Origin: JBJHBY01 sp050485745
GTDB lineage: Bacteria > Pseudomonadota > Gammaproteobacteria > Pseudomonadales > CAMLJR01
Assembly: GCA_050485745.1 (NCBI GenBank)
Contig: JBJHBY010000125.1
Coordinates: forward strand, 1 to 10,071
Length of the DNA stretch: 10,071 bases
Direction of reading: 5' to 3'
Shown here one piece after another: positions 6,453 to 10,071 of the stretch. Position 1 is the stretch's first letter. Every line of letters begins with the position of its first letter. Below the pieces are notes generated by a model that saw only the letters and a list, made by a program, of their open reading frames with translations, did not search any database and had not been told where the DNA came from. The translations under genes were made by a program, and so were the position numbers.

Positions 6453-7250
6453 TCAGGCACCGGCCTGGTGCCAGAAGGGCATGCCCAGGGTCGGGGTGCT
6501 GGGCTGCGCCGTCTGCCGCGGCGGCATGGCTCCGGCGCGCCAGGCCGCGCGCCCCGCCGAGACCGCATCGCGGAAGGCCTGGGCCATGCCCACCGGGTCG
6601 CTGGCCTGGGCGACGGCGGTATTGAGCAAAATACCGTCCATGCCCAGTTCGAGGGCCTGCACCGCGTGGGAGGGCCGGCCGATGCCCGCATCCACGATCA
6701 ATGGCACGTCGGGCAGGCGCGCGCGCAGGGTTTCCAGGGCATAGGGGTTCTGCAGGCCACGCCCGGTGCCGATCGGGGAGCCCCAGGGCATGAGCAGTTC
6801 GCAACCGGCGTCGAGCAGGCGCTGGCACAGTACCAGGTCATCGGTGCAGTAGGGGAAGACCTTGAAGCCGAGCCGGGTCAGCTCGCGGGCCGCGTCCAGG
6901 GTGCCGAGGGGGTCGGGCTGCAGGTTGTAGTCGTCGCCGATGACTTCGAGCTTGATCCAGTCGGTGGCGAAGATCTCCCGGGACATCTGCGCCAGGGTGA
7001 TGGCTTCCTTGGCGGTGCGGCAGCCGGCGGTGTTGGGCAGCAGGGCCAGGCCGAGCTCGCGGATGTATTCCCAGACGCTGTTGCCACCGCCGGCCTCGGG
7101 TGCCTGCCGCCGTAGGGACACGGTGACCACGCCGGCGCCGGAGGCGAGAATGGCTTCGCGCATGACCTGGGGCGAGGGGTACAGGGCCGTGCCGATCAGC
7201 AGCCGTGAGGGCAGCTGCTGGCCGTAGAGGACGAAGTCATCGTTACGCAT
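6453..7250 (-). CDS. thiG: Thiazole synthase
   Basis: ThiG builds the thiazole phosphate ring from 1-deoxyxylulose 5-phosphate, dehydroglycine and the sulfur carried on ThiS thiocarboxylate. It is a cytosolic TIM barrel that works with ThiS. The 265-residue protein shows LLIGTALYPSP, VVTVSLRRQ, LLPNTAGC at about 70-77 and the DXP Schiff-base lysine at residue 100 in WIKLEVIGDD. MPWGSPIGTGRG, VDAGIGRPSHA and DGILLNTAVAQA follow. The last 20 or so residues (PPRQTAQPSTPTLGMPFW) extend past the conserved barrel. GGAG lies six bases before the ATG. Unusually for a ThiS/ThiG pair, the two genes are separated by 309 bases holding a repeat element. Confidence 0.97.
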   Translation of the reverse strand: MRNDDFVLYGQQLPSRLLIGTALYPSPQVMREAILASGAGVVTVSLRRQAPEAGGGNSVWEYIRELGLALLPNTAGCRTAKEAITLAQMSREIFATDWIKLEVIGDDYNLQPDPLGTLDAARELTRLGFKVFPYCTDDLVLCQRLLDAGCELLMPWGSPIGTGRGLQNPYALETLRARLPDVPLIVDAGIGRPSHAVQALELGMDGILLNTAVAQASDPVGMAQAFRDAVSAGRAAWRAGAMPPRQTAQPSTPTLGMPFWHQAGA

Positions 7251-7287
7251 GGTGCTCTCCGAAAGTACGGTACTGCCCTTTGCGGCC

Positions 7288-7533
7288 GGGCCGGGGATGG
7301 GGATGCGTGTGCGCTCCCCTATCGAGCGCCCGGCGGCGCTGCCGCCGGGTCCCCTGCGATGCTCGCACCCCGGCCTGCGCTGCGGAACTCAACCTCCGCG
7401 GCTGCGCCGCTACGGGATTCGGGAACCGTGGCCTGCGGCCCCGGTTCCAACAGTCCTCGCGCCGGGACGGCCAGGGTGCTGCGCTTCTCGGCACTCTCAA
7501 AGGGGAGCGCACACGCATCCCCATCCCCAGCCC
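7288..7533. mobile_element. MITE-like element with long terminal inverted repeats in the thi operon
   Basis: The 28 bases at 7293-7320, starting GGGGATGGGGATGCGTGTGC, are repeated perfectly in inverse orientation at 7501-7528. With one mismatch (7292/7529) the match extends to 7288-7291 and 7530-7533, giving arms of 33 bases around a 180-base centre. Looser similarity continues inward. TACTGC flanks the element as a direct repeat (7534-7539 next to the right arm; 7271-7276, 11 bases from the left arm), a possible target duplication if the true left end is at 7277. The centre codes for no protein I can support. It holds hairpins at 7329-7349 (nine perfect pairs), 7398-7410 and 7422-7448. It fills nearly all of the 309-base thiS-thiG gap and would fold into a large stem in the mRNA. 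Its mobility is inferred from structure. Confidence 0.6.
7398..7448. repeat. REP-like paired hairpins inside the element
   Basis: GCGGC-TGC-GCCGC (7398-7410) is followed by a second hairpin in which GGAACCG (7422-7428) pairs with CGGTTCC (7442-7448) around GGCC-TGC-GGCC. The 13-mer at 7398-7410 and the 10-mer GGCCTGCGGC at 7430-7439 both recur in the same order between hemJ and ribA (3451-3463 and 3471-3480). This suggests a dispersed repeat family. Confidence 0.45.
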
Positions 7534-7559
7534 TACTGCAGAGGTCGCAACGATGGCCG

Positions 7560-7763
7560 CTATCCCCCCTGGACCGGCGCCACCACATCGAGGCACTCCG
7601 CGCCCTGCAGCAGTCGCATGGTGTAATCGGATCGCGGCAGGAACTCGCCATCGATCGCCACCGCCACCCGCTCACACTGATAACCCAGGTCCGCCAGCAG
7701 TTGCGCCACGCTGGTACCCGGGGCGCACTCATGGGGCTGGTCGTTCACCCGCACCCGGTTCAT
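7560..7763 (-). CDS. thiS: Sulfur carrier protein ThiS
   Basis: ThiS is a 67-residue ubiquitin-fold protein. Its C-terminal glycine is adenylated by ThiF and converted to a thiocarboxylate, which donates sulfur to ThiG for thiazole formation. The sequence starts MNRVRVNDQP, has the family blocks AQLLADLGYQ and VAVAIDGEFLPRSDY, and ends in the required GlyGly. The ATG overlaps the thiO stop as ATGA (7760-7763), so translation is probably coupled; a longer in-frame start at 7808 lies inside thiO and adds non-conserved residues. No thiF is present in the window, so the activating enzyme must be encoded elsewhere. Confidence 0.95.
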   Translation of the reverse strand: MNRVRVNDQPHECAPGTSVAQLLADLGYQCERVAVAIDGEFLPRSDYTMRLLQGAECLDVVAPVQGG

Positions 7764-8926
7764 ACCGACACCGCCTCGGCCGGCATGGCGGCAACCGCCT
7801 CGACCCACGGGTGGGGTTCACCGCTGCGCGCACTCGCCAGAGCCGCCGACACCAGTACCGGGGACAACAGATAACCGTGGCGATAAAGCCCGTTCAGCGA
7901 CCAGCGCCCCGGCTCCAGGCGCACCCGCGGCAGATGGTCGGCAAAGGCCGGGCGCAGGTTGGCGAATGCGCGCAGTACACTGGCCTCGGCAAAGCCGGTG
8001 TGCACACTGTACAGCGCCGACTGCAGCTCCAGGCCCGAGCGCACCGTCATCGGCGCCAGGGATTCGCTCTCGATCTCCGTGGCGCCGATCACGTAAATCT
8101 GCCCCGGCTTCGGTGCGATATACAACTGGTAGCGCGGGTGCATCAGCCGCACCGGGCGGCTGATGCGGACCTCCGGCGCGTGCACCCACAGCACCTCGCC
8201 ACGCACACCGCGCAGGCCACGCCAGTCCGGCCTCGCCCCGAATCCGCGGGTGTCCACCGCGACGTCCGCCTCGATGCGACGACCATCGGCACAGAGCACG
8301 GCGCCGGGCTGCACAGACTCGACCTCGACCTCCGTGTGCCAGTCTCCCCCGAGGGCCCGGATGGCGCCCTCCAGGCTGTCGAGCAGCGCCCAGTTGTCCA
8401 GGCAGCCCTCCTCCGGCAGGTACAGGCCACCAGCGAAGGTGGGGGCGAGCTCCGGCTCCAGCTCCGCCAGGCAGGCGCCATTCAGGGTCTGGATGCGGTC
8501 CGCCCGATCCGGCAGGCGTGAGCGCAGGCTGCGCTCGAAGTGTTCCAGGTTACCGGCATCGTTGCGGTGGGCCACCACCACACTGCCGCGCTGCTGCCAG
8601 TCGACGCGGCGGGCCTGTGGGTCGTCGCCCTGCAACTGCTGCAGCCAGCGCGGCCAGATCGCCAGCGCCTCGACCCCCGCATCAAACACCGCGCGCTCGC
8701 TGTGCACGGCTTCGCTATAGGGGGCCAGCATCGCCGCGGCAACACGGCCCGCGGCGCGCTCACCCCCGGGGCCATCGCGATCCAGCAGCGTGACGGCATG
8801 CCCCTCACGCAGCAGACGCCAGGCCAGCAGGCGACCGAGCAGGCCGGCACCGGCAATGGCAAAGCGGCGAGATGCAACATGCGAGACGCGAGATGCGGCC
8901 ACGTCCTCCGGCGTCTCGCTTCTCAC
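7760..8926 (-). CDS. thiO: ThiO-type FAD-dependent glycine oxidase
   Basis: ThiO oxidises glycine to iminoacetate (dehydroglycine), the C2-N unit of the thiazole, and takes the place of ThiH in aerobic organisms. The protein is 388 residues from the GTG at 8926. FAD binding is shown by FAIAGAGLLG (Gly26, 28 and 31) with the acidic end of the second strand in TLLDRD (Asp49). GRVAAAMLAPYSE is the typical ThiO/DAAO block; VDTRGFGARPDW follows, and LNGLYRHGYLLSPVL closes the FAD site. The start is uncertain. Homology begins only at about residue 22, no ATG is in frame, and the alternatives are GTG 8926 (weak GGGG, 16 bases after thiC) and GTG 8902 (GGAGG, but only two bases away). The N-terminal residues are encoded by a local DNA repeat. 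Substrate specificity is inferred from the operon. Confidence 0.88.
   Translation of the reverse strand: MRSETPEDVAASRVSHVASRRFAIAGAGLLGRLLAWRLLREGHAVTLLDRDGPGGERAAGRVAAAMLAPYSEAVHSERAVFDAGVEALAIWPRWLQQLQGDDPQARRVDWQQRGSVVVAHRNDAGNLEHFERSLRSRLPDRADRIQTLNGACLAELEPELAPTFAGGLYLPEEGCLDNWALLDSLEGAIRALGGDWHTEVEVESVQPGAVLCADGRRIEADVAVDTRGFGARPDWRGLRGVRGEVLWVHAPEVRISRPVRLMHPRYQLYIAPKPGQIYVIGATEIESESLAPMTVRSGLELQSALYSVHTGFAEASVLRAFANLRPAFADHLPRVRLEPGRWSLNGLYRHGYLLSPVLVSAALASARSGEPHPWVEAVAAMPAEAVSV
8867..8919. repeat. GCGAGATGC-type repeat and inverted repeat at the thiC/thiO junction
   Basis: On the plus strand GCGAGATGC occurs at 8867-8875 and 8888-8896, with the variant GCGAGACGC at 8881-8889. The latter has a perfect nine-base inverse copy, GCGTCTCGC, at 8911-8919 across a 21-base loop. 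The two exact copies are 21 bases apart, so in thiO they encode a repeated Ala-Ser-Arg. The array covers most of the thiC-thiO gap and the thiO 5' end. It could act as a hairpin between the two cistrons or be a dispersed simple repeat. Confidence 0.5.
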
Positions 8927-8942
8927 GTCTTGTGCCCCGCTC

Positions 8943-10071
<1,129 letters not shown>

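Noticed and set aside
7205..8521. Plus-strand open frame of 438 codons running through the thiS-thiG gap and antisense to thiS and thiO.
   Set aside because: Its translation is Arg/Pro/Ala-rich without motifs, and most of it mirrors thiS and thiO. It crosses the inverted-repeat element without any codon signature.

Overview
The window is GC-rich, densely packed bacterial chromosome carrying core biosynthetic genes. Protein sequences (ErpA, ArgC, RibA, ThiC, E. coli-type ThiE) and the run argC - coiled-coil membrane protein - bactofilin - erpA, with a hemJ homologue divergent from argC, point to a gammaproteobacterium. From memory a similar gene order occurs in Pseudomonas; the genus here cannot be fixed from sequence alone, and a Chromatiales or Ectothiorhodospiraceae-like host is only a guess.

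Layout. Bases 1-159 hold the 3' end of an unrecognised plus-strand gene. Bases 160-282 are a short AT-richer, repeat-bearing gap. From 283 to 2900 the minus strand carries argC (arginine synthesis), a membrane-anchored coiled-coil protein, a bactofilin and erpA (Fe-S cluster delivery). The first three are almost contiguous. erpA appears to have its own promoter, which overlaps the bactofilin stop codon and lies inside an IscR-like palindrome. On the plus strand, 2986-3411 encodes HemJ (haem synthesis). It converges on ribA (3495-4085, minus, riboflavin synthesis) across a strong GC hairpin.

From 4232 to the right edge the minus strand is a thiamine operon, in transcription order thiC (5' end beyond the window) - thiO - thiS - thiG - thiDE - a secreted retropepsin-like aspartic protease. 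ThiC makes the pyrimidine precursor HMP-P. ThiO, ThiS and ThiG supply the thiazole. The fused ThiDE phosphorylates HMP-P and joins the two halves into thiamine phosphate. thiF, thiI, thiL and dxs are not in the window. Any TPP riboswitch would lie upstream of thiC, outside the window.

The least ordinary features are non-coding: (1) a 246-bp element bounded by about 33-bp inverted repeats, lying inside the thi operon between thiS and thiG and resembling a MITE; (2) a REP-like hairpin motif shared by that element and the hemJ/ribA terminator region; (3) a GCGAGATGC-type repeat array at the thiC/thiO junction that also encodes the thiO N-terminus; and (4) the IscR-like site at erpA. I found no convincing new multi-gene system; most coding content is housekeeping metabolism.
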